Shown: one piece after another, positions 43,300 through 51,385 of the stretch | How positions within the stretch are numbered: position 1 is the stretch's first letter | How the letters are laid out: the number at the start of each line of letters is the position of its first letter | Assembly (NCBI GenBank): GCA_037147175.1 | Contig: JBAWVS010000001.1 | Span: 62,001-126,000 of the forward strand | DNA: 64,000 nt | Origin: a bacterium | GTDB lineage: Bacteria; Cyanobacteriota; Vampirovibrionia; Gastranaerophilales; UBA9971 | Direction of reading: 5' to 3' | Notes under the pieces: generated by a model | The model's input: the letters and a program-made list of their open reading frames with translations, nothing else | What the model was told of the DNA's origin: nothing | Database searches by the model: none | Position numbers and translations under genes: made by a program

Positions 43300-44595
43300 A
43301 TGAAAGTGATGCTTATAAACAATACATTTGGAGATTTTGGCGGGGGCGACGGAAAAATAACTTATGACACAGGAAAGCTTCTGCGTGAAAAAGGTTTTGA
43401 AGTTTTTTTCTTTTCAAGTACTAAAAAACCTTATTATGAAGAAAATTATGAATATAGCCCTTTTTTCCCTAAAGAGTTTAAGAAATTTCAAATGATTAAT
43501 CCGATAAGAATATTTTATAATTTTGAAGCGGAAAAAAAATTATCAAGATTAATACAAATAATAAAACCTGATATTGTTCATATTAATAATATTCAGTACA
43601 ATTTAACGCCTTCAGTTCTTGTTTCCTGCAAAAAAAATAAAATACCTGTAGTAATGACTTTTCACGATTCTCATTGTGTTTGTCCTACGGCAACTTTAAT
43701 AAAAGGAAAAAGCGGTTACTGCAAAAACAGAGAATGTAGAAGTGGAAACATTCTTTCTTGCATAATAAATAAATGTTTCAGCAGCAGTTTTTTAAAAAGT
43801 TGTATAGCAGGATTTGAATTTTTATTCAGGAAAAAAATGAATTTTTATGATATTCCCGATGCTTTTATTTGTCCGAGTAATTATGTATATGATATTGCAC
43901 TCAAATCAGGGATTAAAAAGGATAAACTGTTTGTTGTAACCAACTTTGTAAACAGTGAATATTTAGATATTCAGCCTTCATATACCAATCAAAATTATTT
44001 TTTATATGTAGGCAGACTTGTTAAAGAAAAAGGTCTTGATTATTTATTGAAAGCCTTTAAAGACTTGCCTGAAATAAAACTTAAAATCGTAGGAGACGGT
44101 AATTATAAAAATAATCTTGAAAAGCTTGCAAAAGATTTGAATTTATTAAATGTTGAATTTCTCGGATTTAAAAATGGAATTGAACTTGAAAATGAATACA
44201 AAAACGCTAAAGCAATATTTTTACCCAGCATTTGCTCGGAAAACTCCCCTTTGACAATACTGGAATCATTTGCCTGGGGAAAATCGGTAATTGCAAGTGA
44301 TATTGGAGGTATTCCAGAAATTGTGATTAATAATTACAATGGTTTTACAGTTCCTCCCTCAAATTCAATGGAAATAACAAAAGCTGTCAGAAAACTTCAC
44401 GGCAACAAAGAACTCGCTTTGAAGTTGGGGGTCAACGCAAGAAAAACTCTTGAAAAAAAATACAATTCCGAAATTTATTTTGAAAAGTTAAAAAATATTT
44501 ATTATTGTGTATTAAATAAATATTCAAATTGCGAAAATAAAACAGATTTTCCCGAAAAAACCAATGTTGAATATAAAAGTCTCATTAATAAATAA
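43300..44595 (+). CDS. glycosyltransferase family 4 protein
   Basis: A GT-B enzyme of about 431 residues. I choose the ATG at 43300 because MKVMLINNTFGDFGGGDGK aligns with the start of the related gene at 48939-50177; the frame is open to a TTG at 43243. The donor half has FVNSEYLDIQPSY, YFLYVGRLVKEKGLDYLLKAF, LKIVGDGNYKNNLEKLA and the family E-x7-E at SENSPLTILESFAWGKSVIASDIGGIPEI. It shares an insertion rich in Cys (CPTATLIKGKSGYCKNRECR...) with the 48939 gene, so the two are paralogues. It would transfer a sugar to the growing repeat unit in the cytosol. Confidence 0.85.
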   Translation: MKVMLINNTFGDFGGGDGKITYDTGKLLREKGFEVFFFSSTKKPYYEENYEYSPFFPKEFKKFQMINPIRIFYNFEAEKKLSRLIQIIKPDIVHINNIQYNLTPSVLVSCKKNKIPVVMTFHDSHCVCPTATLIKGKSGYCKNRECRSGNILSCIINKCFSSSFLKSCIAGFEFLFRKKMNFYDIPDAFICPSNYVYDIALKSGIKKDKLFVVTNFVNSEYLDIQPSYTNQNYFLYVGRLVKEKGLDYLLKAFKDLPEIKLKIVGDGNYKNNLEKLAKDLNLLNVEFLGFKNGIELENEYKNAKAIFLPSICSENSPLTILESFAWGKSVIASDIGGIPEIVINNYNGFTVPPSNSMEITKAVRKLHGNKELALKLGVNARKTLEKKYNSEIYFEKLKNIYYCVLNKYSNCENKTDFPEKTNVEYKSLINK

Positions 44596-44605
44596 AAGAC
44601 AGTGA

Positions 44606-44740
44606 AACTCGAATTGTTAAATTGCCAAAATCGTCATTGTTCGCAAAGCGAAGCAATCAATAAAAAACAAAACGGATTGCCTTGTCTAGCCTAAAGCCTC
44701 TCCTTGCAATGACGCGTAAATTAAATTAGCAATTCGAGTT
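44606..44740. mobile_element. MITE-like element, full copy (135 bp)
   Basis: The ends AACTCGAATTGTTAA (44606-44620) and TTAGCAATTCGAGTT (44726-44740) form terminal inverted repeats with one mismatch. Inside are CGTCATTGTTCGCAAAGCG, GAAGCAATC and, inverted, GGATTGCC and CTTGCAATGACGCG. No coding capacity. It fills the gap between two convergent genes. Confidence 0.75.
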
Positions 44741-44755
44741 ACTGAATAATCAGAA

Positions 44756-45349
44756 CTAAACGTATTCTTTAGTCAAAACTTTTTTCTCAACAGAAATATG
44801 ATTATTTAGTACGGTCATTATCAGATGAGTGATCATCATGTGTAAATCTTCTGTTATTTGCATATTATTAACATTAACGTTAACGCTGTATCTGGCAATT
44901 TTCTTTAAATTGCCCCCGTCAAAACCTGTTATTCCTACGGTTAGATTGTTTTTCTGATTAGCATATTCTATTGCTTTTAAGACGTTTTTTGAATTTCCGC
45001 TTCCTGAAATACCGATGACCACGTCATCTTCTTTTAAAAAGTTTTTTAACTGTTCTACAAATAAAGAGTTATAATCAATATCATTTGCATAAGCCAGCAT
45101 AGTAGGTATGTTGTCGGTTAAAGATAAAACTCTGAACTTTTTAAATAAATTGGAATTAATTCCTTTATTAAAATCACAGGCAAAATGCGATGCAGTAGAA
45201 GCACTTCCTCCGTTGCCAAAAATATAAATATTGCTGCCTTTTTCATAAGCGTCTATTAATATTTTGATAAAATTATTAATTTCATTTAAATCTAACATGT
45301 CTATAGCTTGTTTTGCAGAAGCCAGATATTTGCTTATTTCATGCTGCAT
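44756..45349 (-). CDS. gmhA: phosphoheptose isomerase-like SIS protein
   Basis: A 197-residue SIS-domain isomerase. It has IYIFGNGGSASTASHFACDFNKG (family GNGGSAADAQH type), LSLTDNIPTMLAYANDI, DVVIGISGSGNSKNVLKAI and the terminal EDLHMMITHLI with the catalytic Glu/His. GmhA turns sedoheptulose 7-phosphate into D-glycero-D-manno-heptose 7-phosphate, the first step towards GDP- or ADP-heptose. The HddA- and HddC-like genes lie upstream on the same strand, 415 bp away, which supports the GDP-heptose role. It is preceded by a leader element shared with the gene at 57208. Confidence 0.87.
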   Translation of the reverse strand: MQHEISKYLASAKQAIDMLDLNEINNFIKILIDAYEKGSNIYIFGNGGSASTASHFACDFNKGINSNLFKKFRVLSLTDNIPTMLAYANDIDYNSLFVEQLKNFLKEDDVVIGISGSGNSKNVLKAIEYANQKNNLTVGITGFDGGNLKKIARYSVNVNVNNMQITEDLHMMITHLIMTVLNNHISVEKKVLTKEYV

Positions 45350-45373
45350 TTTTTAATCCTTCCTTAAGTCGTA

Positions 45374-45457
45374 ATAAAAATAATTTTGAAAAATATATAG
45401 TACGGAAGATATACTATACTTCATTGAAAATAATTAAACCCTCCTTGTGTATATAAC
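45374..45457 (-). promoter_or_regulatory. shared 85-bp leader, copy A (before gmhA)
   Basis: On the minus strand it runs TATATACACAAGGAGGGTTT...GTATAGTATATCTTCCGTA...TATATTTTTC, matching 57093-57180 at most positions. It includes an AAGGAGGG and, 14 bp later, a short frame starting MKYSISSV, where copy B has MTYSMSSV followed by a stop. It could be a promoter region, a leader peptide or both. Confidence 0.6.
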
Positions 45458-45530
45458 TTTCTGTTCAATTTTATTTTAAATCTTAATTATCCTCTATTAT
45501 TAAATATGCAAACTAATAAATATTGCTATA

Positions 45531-45663
45531 AAATTCGAATTGCTAAATCGCCAAAATCGTCATTGCGAGCATAGCGAAGCAATCTATAATAAACAAAATA
45601 GATTGCCAAATCGAGTCAAAAGCCTCTTCTCGCAATGACGCGTAAATTTAATTAATTCGAGTT
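45531..45663. mobile_element. MITE-like element, full copy (133 bp)
   Basis: Ends AATTCGAATTGCTAA and TTAATTAATTCGAGTT. Inside are CGTCATTGCGAGCATAGCG, AAGCAATCTA and the inverted TAGATTGCC and CTCGCAATGACGCG. Closest to the 44606-44740 copy and to the half copy at 53083. Confidence 0.75.
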
Positions 45664-45671
45664 ATAACAGA

Positions 45672-45712
45672 AAAAATCTCCTTATTTGTTGTTTATGCAT
45701 AAGGAGATTTTT
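45672..45712 (-). terminator. terminator behind the HddA operon
   Basis: AAAAATCTCCTTAT / ATAAGGAGATTTTT (45672-45685, 45699-45712) with a 13-nt loop and a T run on the minus strand, 52 bp after the hddA stop. Confidence 0.8.
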
Positions 45713-45764
45713 ATTTTAACTTTGGTTCTTTTTAAAAATAAAAAAGATTTGGCTGTGGGAACTG

Positions 45765-46739
45765 TTAGTCAGCGTAAATTACAGTAGTCCCAATGCTTTC
45801 AAATTCAAAATCAAGTTCGTTTAAGTCTTTAAGAGAGTCTCTGAGTTGCTTATGCTTATTTTCTTTGGCATAGAATAATAAAAAACCATTTTTGCCTGCG
45901 CCGAGTAATTTTCCGCCGGAGGCTCCGTTTTTCATCGCCAAATTATAATAATAATCTATTTTTTCATTGGAAATTTGGGAAGAAAGTTCTTTTTTGTACA
46001 GCCAACCTTTATGGAGAATTTCTCCAAAATCGTCAATATTTCCCCTTAAAAGCTCATCTCTTAATTCATAAGCCAGCAGCACCATTTTTTGAAGATTTTT
46101 AGTTTTTTTGCTGTCAGCTATATTTTCCTTTTGTTCTTTTAATATAGCGCTTGCTGAGCGCTCTGAGCCGGTATAAAACATAAGTAGATTATTTTGAAGT
46201 TTAGCGGATTTGTCTTTATCCAGTGCGATTTTTTCTGTAGTGACAACATCATCCTGATTAAAAGATATAAAATTTAATCCGCCGATTGCACAGGCGTATT
46301 GATCCTGCTTTCCAATTGGTTCTTTGAGTTTGTCTATTTCAATTTCACAGGCGTAGCTGGCAATTTCAGTTTTTTTCATATATTTTTGCGTATAAATATT
46401 GCACAAATTAATCAACCCTGCGGTAAAAGCGGAAGAAGAGCCAAGACCTGTTCCTGATGGAATATCTGCGCTTGAATTAAAATCTATTCCCATTATTTTA
46501 TAATCATCAAGAACACGTTTTATAATTCTGTGTTGAATTTTATTTATATTATCCACACATTCCAGATTTGAATATTTTAAAAAGTACCCGTCTTTCTGGA
46601 AGTAAGGGTGCATTGAAAGATAAATATATTTATTAATGCTTGTGCTCAGGACTGCACCGCCGTAATTTTGATAATAATCTTTTAAATCACTGCCGCCTCC
46701 GGCAAAGCTAATTCTGAAAGGAGTTCTCGTAATAATCAT
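45765..46739 (-). CDS. hddA: GHMP kinase, D-glycero-alpha-D-manno-heptose 7-phosphate kinase-like
   Basis: A 324-residue sugar kinase. It has RTPFRISFAGGGSDLKDYY (family start), DIPSGTGLGSSSAFTAGLI (ATP loop PxGxGLGSSS) and the C-terminal NGASGGKLLGAGKNGFLLFY (motif GAxGxKxxGAGxGG, with one Gly changed to Asn). KLKEPIGKQDQYACAIGG is the heptose/fucose-kinase block. HddA phosphorylates heptose 7-phosphate at C1, the alpha form leading to GDP-heptose. It is the third gene of epimerase-hddC-hddA, 10 bp after hddC, with a terminator behind it. Confidence 0.88.
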   Translation of the reverse strand: MIITRTPFRISFAGGGSDLKDYYQNYGGAVLSTSINKYIYLSMHPYFQKDGYFLKYSNLECVDNINKIQHRIIKRVLDDYKIMGIDFNSSADIPSGTGLGSSSAFTAGLINLCNIYTQKYMKKTEIASYACEIEIDKLKEPIGKQDQYACAIGGLNFISFNQDDVVTTEKIALDKDKSAKLQNNLLMFYTGSERSASAILKEQKENIADSKKTKNLQKMVLLAYELRDELLRGNIDDFGEILHKGWLYKKELSSQISNEKIDYYYNLAMKNGASGGKLLGAGKNGFLLFYAKENKHKQLRDSLKDLNELDFEFESIGTTVIYAD

Positions 46740-46749
46740 AACTGTTCCC

Positions 46750-47832
46750 TCATAATAAAATTAAAGTTTCGCATTTGTTATTAGTACTCAGAAAAGAATT
46801 AGCAACGTCGATATTCATCTGCTGAACAGTTTTTTCTATTTCATGAATAAAATTAGCATCCAAATAAAAAGTTTCATCTATATAAGCATTTTTCTGCCCG
46901 AAGATAGTTTCTATTTTTTCCTGCAAATTATTTTCAATATATGAAGAAGCTGATTTTCTTATCATTATGGACAAATAATTACTTTTATTTATTTTTTTAA
47001 CAAATTCCTGTATGTCGTTAATGGCTTTTTGATCATTTATATGGGGATAGTCAGCAAATAGATTTTCAAGATATTCGTCTAATTCGAAAAATACAGCTTT
47101 TCTTTTGTTTTTTTTGTTGCAGCTGGAGATTTTTCCGAAAATAAAGTCCTGCTTAACTTCCTCAAACCTGTCAGGTGTGCCCAGATCTTTTAGATATTCG
47201 CTTGTTTTATAAGCTTTTATTTTTATTTTTTCTTTTAATAATGCAGGAAAGATGTCTTTTCCAAAGTCCTGAGCTTCATTTTCTTTTATATGATTTAATA
47301 TATCACGAGAAAGGATATATACAGCGGCATTTACAAGGTTTTTGCGGTATTCATTCTTGTCTCTCGGCTTGGGATGAAAAGCAGTTACCTCTTTTTTATC
47401 GTTTATTTCCAGCAAATCACTGTCATAAGGATAATCATTAGGCTGAACTATAACTGTTGCTATGGCTTCAGAAGTTCTGTCAGATTCAATAAAACTCTCT
47501 ATATCAAAGTCTAAGAACAGGTCTCCATAAAAAATTAAAAATCTTTCATCAATAATATTTTTTATTAATTTAAGGCATCCTGCCGTTCCGAGAGGATAAG
47601 GTTCTGTTATGTGGGTTATATTTACCCCAAAATCCTTGCCATCGCCAAAATAATCAATAATAACACCGGATAAATGCCCTGAAATAATAATTATATCTTT
47701 AATTCCATATTTTCTGGCAAGGTTAATCTGGTGCTCGAGGATACTTTTATCGCCTATTTTTACCATAGGCTTTGGAATATCCGTCAATCCAAGACGGGTT
47801 CCCATCCCTCCTGAGAGAATAACTAACTGCAT
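46750..47832 (-). CDS. hddC: sugar-1-phosphate nucleotidyltransferase (HddC-like) with degenerate GmhB-like HAD domain
   Basis: A 360-residue protein. Residues 1-230 are the nucleotidyltransferase: LSGGMGTRLGLTDIPKPMVKIGDKSILEH, FLIFYGDLFLDFD and KDLGTPDRFEEVK, as in heptose-1-phosphate guanylyltransferases. Residues about 240-360 look like a decayed GmhB phosphatase: the DRDG of GmhB is replaced by FFELDEYL, the TNQ by MIRK, the CPH zinc loop is missing and the final VGD-x-x-D is STNNKCE. So the phosphatase step seems lost here and must come from elsewhere. It overlaps the upstream epimerase gene by 10 bp and precedes hddA by 10 bp. Confidence 0.82.
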   Translation of the reverse strand: MQLVILSGGMGTRLGLTDIPKPMVKIGDKSILEHQINLARKYGIKDIIIISGHLSGVIIDYFGDGKDFGVNITHITEPYPLGTAGCLKLIKNIIDERFLIFYGDLFLDFDIESFIESDRTSEAIATVIVQPNDYPYDSDLLEINDKKEVTAFHPKPRDKNEYRKNLVNAAVYILSRDILNHIKENEAQDFGKDIFPALLKEKIKIKAYKTSEYLKDLGTPDRFEEVKQDFIFGKISSCNKKNKRKAVFFELDEYLENLFADYPHINDQKAINDIQEFVKKINKSNYLSIMIRKSASSYIENNLQEKIETIFGQKNAYIDETFYLDANFIHEIEKTVQQMNIDVANSFLSTNNKCETLILL

Positions 47833-48776
47833 TTTATTGTACCCCCTTCTAATATGTTTCTCACGGACTTTTTAACGGCTTCTGAAGACGTTATTTCAAG
47901 ATTCCAACCTAACTTATGAATTTTATCAAGTTTGTATTTGAAAGCAGGCACATCGCCAACCCAGCCTGCTTCCTGCTCCTGATATGTTATTTCCGGACAA
48001 AGCCCCATCTCTTTTGCTACTATATCTGCTATTTGTTTTACTTTTACGGTTGAATTAACCCCTATGTTTATATAATTAAGCTTTTCGCAGCAGTTTTCCC
48101 TGATAAAACAAATTGCTTCTACAACATCTTTAACGTACAAATACGGTTTATCCTGGTTTCCGTTTCCAAGAACTGCCAATTTCTTATTATTTCGGGTTAA
48201 TTTGTTTATAAAGTCATGGATAACCCCATGGGTAGCTCTTTCCCCGACCACGTTCGGAAATCGTATTATCCAGGCGTTAAAACCGTAATTTTCAACAAAG
48301 CTGGAAATAAATCCTTCACATGAGAGTTTTGCAGCTCCATAATGAGAGATTGGAAATAACGGGCCTGAATCTTCATCGATTATCTTCTGAAAATTTCCGT
48401 AAATAGCGGAACTTGACGGAAAAATTATGTTTTTAACACTATGTTTTTTCATTAGTTTCAAAATGTTATAAGTTGTTAAAAAAGTATTTTCAAAATCAAT
48501 ATCAGAGTCGGCAAAACTCGATTTTATGTCTGAATTTGCAACAAAATGAAACACATTTTTAATTTTTTCCCGCGCAAAAATATCATCAATTGCATCAAAA
48601 TTTAAAATATTTTCTTCATAAAATTTAAAGTTTTCATTTTTAAAATTATGAGATATATTTTCTATCTTTCCGGCGGATAAATTATCTGCTACAACTACTT
48701 TATGACCTTTTTTTAACAGGCTATCCACAAGATGGCTGCCTATAAAGCCTGCTCCGCCGGTAACTATTGATTTCAT
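47823..48776 (-). CDS. NAD-dependent sugar-nucleotide epimerase/dehydratase
   Basis: A 317-residue extended short-chain dehydrogenase. It has IVTGGAGFIGSHLVDSLL, VVADNLSAGK, IFPSSSAIYG (Ser), SHYGAAKLSCE (Tyr-Lys), RFPNVVGERATHGVIHDFI and KPYLYVKDVVEA. This is of the GalE/GDP-mannose-dehydratase-like class. As the first gene in front of hddC and hddA it probably acts on the GDP-heptose or on another sugar nucleotide of this polymer; the exact reaction cannot be told. The stop overlaps the hddC start by 10 bp. Confidence 0.85.
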   Translation of the reverse strand: MKSIVTGGAGFIGSHLVDSLLKKGHKVVVADNLSAGKIENISHNFKNENFKFYEENILNFDAIDDIFAREKIKNVFHFVANSDIKSSFADSDIDFENTFLTTYNILKLMKKHSVKNIIFPSSSAIYGNFQKIIDEDSGPLFPISHYGAAKLSCEGFISSFVENYGFNAWIIRFPNVVGERATHGVIHDFINKLTRNNKKLAVLGNGNQDKPYLYVKDVVEAICFIRENCCEKLNYINIGVNSTVKVKQIADIVAKEMGLCPEITYQEQEAGWVGDVPAFKYKLDKIHKLGWNLEITSSEAVKKSVRNILEGGTIKCS

Positions 48777-48938
48777 ACGCTTTACCTGTAATATTGTTGT
48801 AAATTTTCATACTTTAGCCCCTGGATAAACATTATAAAAAACACCGGCTTTATAAATAAGTATCTTGAAGCATTATAGGAAAGTATAAAATTCAAGATAA
48901 AAAATAGTAATTTTGTCTTAGCTAAAATGGGTTTGCTT

Positions 48939-50177
48939 TTAAACACAAACTAAAGAATTATAAATATTTATAAGATTTTTATAATGCATCTCTATACTAT
49001 AAAGATTTACAGCCTTTTCCCTGTTTCTTTTTCCCATTTCAACCGCAAGTTCTCTTTCTTTATATAATTTGTTTATTGCGGATGCGAGTTCATCAATATT
49101 TTCCGGTTGAAAAACAATTCCGTTCGAATAATTTTCGATAAGTTCCGAAATGGCCCCGATTTTGCTTGCTATAACGGGTTTTCCGTAAGCATAGGATTCA
49201 ACAATAGTTAAACCGAAAGTTTCAAACCAATTACACGGAAGAATAGTTGCAATACAGTTTTGGTATTCCCTTTCCACTTCTTTATCCGATAAAAAACCAA
49301 GAAAATTAACATTTGAAGTGTTTAATTTTTTGGAAAGTTCAATTAAATTCTTTTCTTCAGGACCTTTTCCTGCTATATGCAGTTTTATCTCAGGGAATTT
49401 GCTGATTGCTCTTATTAAATAATCTATGCCTTTTTCTTTCGATAATCGGCCTATGTATAAAAAATAGTCTTTATCGTTATATTGAGGGGTAATATTAAGG
49501 AAGGATTCCTTGATAAAACTGTTTAAAACAATAAGTTTATCGGGATTTATGTCTGAATTTATTGCCAAATTGCGCATTGCATGGCTCGGGCATAAAAAAA
49601 CATCTATTAAATCGTAATATCCCGTTATTTTATTATATAAATTCTCTGCTGTTGCAATAAAACTTGCTTTAAAATTGTTATCTTTGCATTTGTTCAAAAG
49701 ACAATGAAAAATATTTCCGGAAAGGCAAAGTTCTTTTTGGCAGTACGTACGGTTTTTATACATTAATGTTCCGCTCGGACACATTAGTCTCGGGTCATTT
49801 AAGGACATTACAACAGGAATATTTCTTTTTTTGCACGGCTCAATGACAGAAGGTGTCAAATGGTAATAAATGTTATGGCAATGAATAATATCAGGCTTCA
49901 GTACATCAAGATAAGCACCCAATTTGTTTTTTGCATCGGAGTTATAGAATGGTTTTAACAGATATTTGAACATATCCGATTTTGTCAAAGACCTGTAATC
50001 TACATGTTCAGGGAAAAAATGTGAATATTCGTAATCTTCTTCAAAATAAGGTCCTTTGTTTGTGGCAAAAAAGAAAACTTCATGACCGTTTTTTTTGAGT
50101 ATAGAAGCTTGATCATACATAGTGGATTCAGCTCCGCCGTATGACGAGAAAAAATTATTAACAAACAATATCTTCAT
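48939..50177 (-). CDS. glycosyltransferase family 4 protein, paralogue of 43300-44595
   Basis: A 412-residue GT-B enzyme. The start is MKILFVNNFFSSYGGAEST, and the donor half has YFLYIGRLSKEKGIDYLIRAI, LHIAGKGPEEKNLIELSKKL, CNWFETFGLTIVESYAYGKPVIASKIGAISELI. The Cys-rich insertion (CPSGTLMYKNRTYCQKELCL) is shared with the gene at 43300, which marks them as paralogues in one locus. It is 5 bp after the next upstream gene and so in the operon with the second GT4 and the polymerase. Confidence 0.87.
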   Translation of the reverse strand: MKILFVNNFFSSYGGAESTMYDQASILKKNGHEVFFFATNKGPYFEEDYEYSHFFPEHVDYRSLTKSDMFKYLLKPFYNSDAKNKLGAYLDVLKPDIIHCHNIYYHLTPSVIEPCKKRNIPVVMSLNDPRLMCPSGTLMYKNRTYCQKELCLSGNIFHCLLNKCKDNNFKASFIATAENLYNKITGYYDLIDVFLCPSHAMRNLAINSDINPDKLIVLNSFIKESFLNITPQYNDKDYFLYIGRLSKEKGIDYLIRAISKFPEIKLHIAGKGPEEKNLIELSKKLNTSNVNFLGFLSDKEVEREYQNCIATILPCNWFETFGLTIVESYAYGKPVIASKIGAISELIENYSNGIVFQPENIDELASAINKLYKERELAVEMGKRNREKAVNLYSIEMHYKNLINIYNSLVCV

Positions 50178-50182
50178 TTATT

Positions 50183-51385
50183 TTAACCTGTTATAGCATC
50201 CATATCATGTGATTTTAATGCTGCATTTATTACAGCTATACATAAATTATCAAAATTAGCATTTTTAATAATTTTATAAGAATTTTCTCCCAGTTTTACT
50301 GAATCTTTTGCGACTTGTAAAATGCATTCCGAAAGCTTTTCTGAGTCTTGAAACGGGAAGATATAGCCGTTAACACCATTTTTTATAAGGTCTAAAGCAC
50401 ATCCAACCTTGTCTGAAACAATTACAGGCAGGTCAAAATTCATTGCTTCGTTTATAACAAGTCCCCATGGTTCCCATTTTGAAGGCAACACGAAAATATC
50501 AGAAATTGTATAAAACATACTTAATTTCTTAAACTGCATAAAGGGGACAATTTTTATGAAATTTTCAAGTTTTTTATCTTTTATTTGATTAATAATACTC
50601 TTTTCAAGATATCCCCCTCCAACAAGTAAACAAAGGACGTTTTTTTCTCCGTTGTTAACTATTCTTTCAATAGAATCAATTAAAGTAAAAAGATTTTTCT
50701 CGTCTACAAATCGTCCTACAAATAAAACAACTTTTTTTTCAGGCGAGATTTTGAGTTTTTTTCGCATTAAAGCTTTTTTTGGTAAAAGTTTTATATATCT
50801 GTCTCTAAATTTTTCATTCTTAACAGGGCTGCAAGAAAAAAATATTTTGTCAGAAACATCTTTGTTAAATTTTTCAATTAGTTCTTTAACATGTGTTCCG
50901 TAAACTACAAAACTTGAGAAAAGGTTTTTGTTTACATACATTGCCCTGATTAACAGTTTCATAAAGGTTTCTGTTGTTTCAAAACCGTTTTCTTCCCACA
51001 AAACGGTTTTGATTCCTAATAGCTTTGCCAGAAAAGCGTAAAAAGGACCTATAAACCTCGCTCCACCTTTAAATACTATGACATCGTATTTTGATATTTC
51101 TTTAATTAAACTAAATCCTCCTAAATAAAAAAATCTATTTTTTTTTGTAGTTTTAAATAATTTAGCGTCTTTTAAAATTTCAAATTTATAATTTGCAGAT
51201 TTTAGAAAATCAAGACTCCATTCTCTGTCAGGTTCTATATAAGAACAAGCCACAACTTTGAAATCAACTTCTTTTGAATATTTCGAAAGAGTGTTAAAAA
51301 AAGCATCCATATAAGGAGAAATACTATTTGTGATAAATAAAATTTTTAATTTTTCAGAAAAATTTTGGAATTTTTTTGTAGTCAT
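50183..51385 (-). CDS. glycosyltransferase family 4 protein
   Basis: A 400-residue GT-B enzyme. It has KILFITNSISPYMDAFFNTLSKYS, KVVLFVGRFVDEKNLFTLIDSIE, LCLLVGGGYLEKSIINQIK and LPSKWEPWGLVINEAMNFDLPVIVSDKVGCALDLI (E-x7-E type). The start ATG overlaps the end of the polymerase gene by 32 bp; a later in-frame ATG is possible but the N-terminal strand (LKILFITNS) fits the first. It adds one residue of the repeat unit. Confidence 0.85.
   Translation of the reverse strand: MTTKKFQNFSEKLKILFITNSISPYMDAFFNTLSKYSKEVDFKVVACSYIEPDREWSLDFLKSANYKFEILKDAKLFKTTKKNRFFYLGGFSLIKEISKYDVIVFKGGARFIGPFYAFLAKLLGIKTVLWEENGFETTETFMKLLIRAMYVNKNLFSSFVVYGTHVKELIEKFNKDVSDKIFFSCSPVKNEKFRDRYIKLLPKKALMRKKLKISPEKKVVLFVGRFVDEKNLFTLIDSIERIVNNGEKNVLCLLVGGGYLEKSIINQIKDKKLENFIKIVPFMQFKKLSMFYTISDIFVLPSKWEPWGLVINEAMNFDLPVIVSDKVGCALDLIKNGVNGYIFPFQDSEKLSECILQVAKDSVKLGENSYKIIKNANFDNLCIAVINAALKSHDMDAITG

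Noticed and set aside
45374-45457. ops/JUMPstart element for RfaH-type control
   Set aside because: The GGCGGTAG core of ops is not present in either leader copy.
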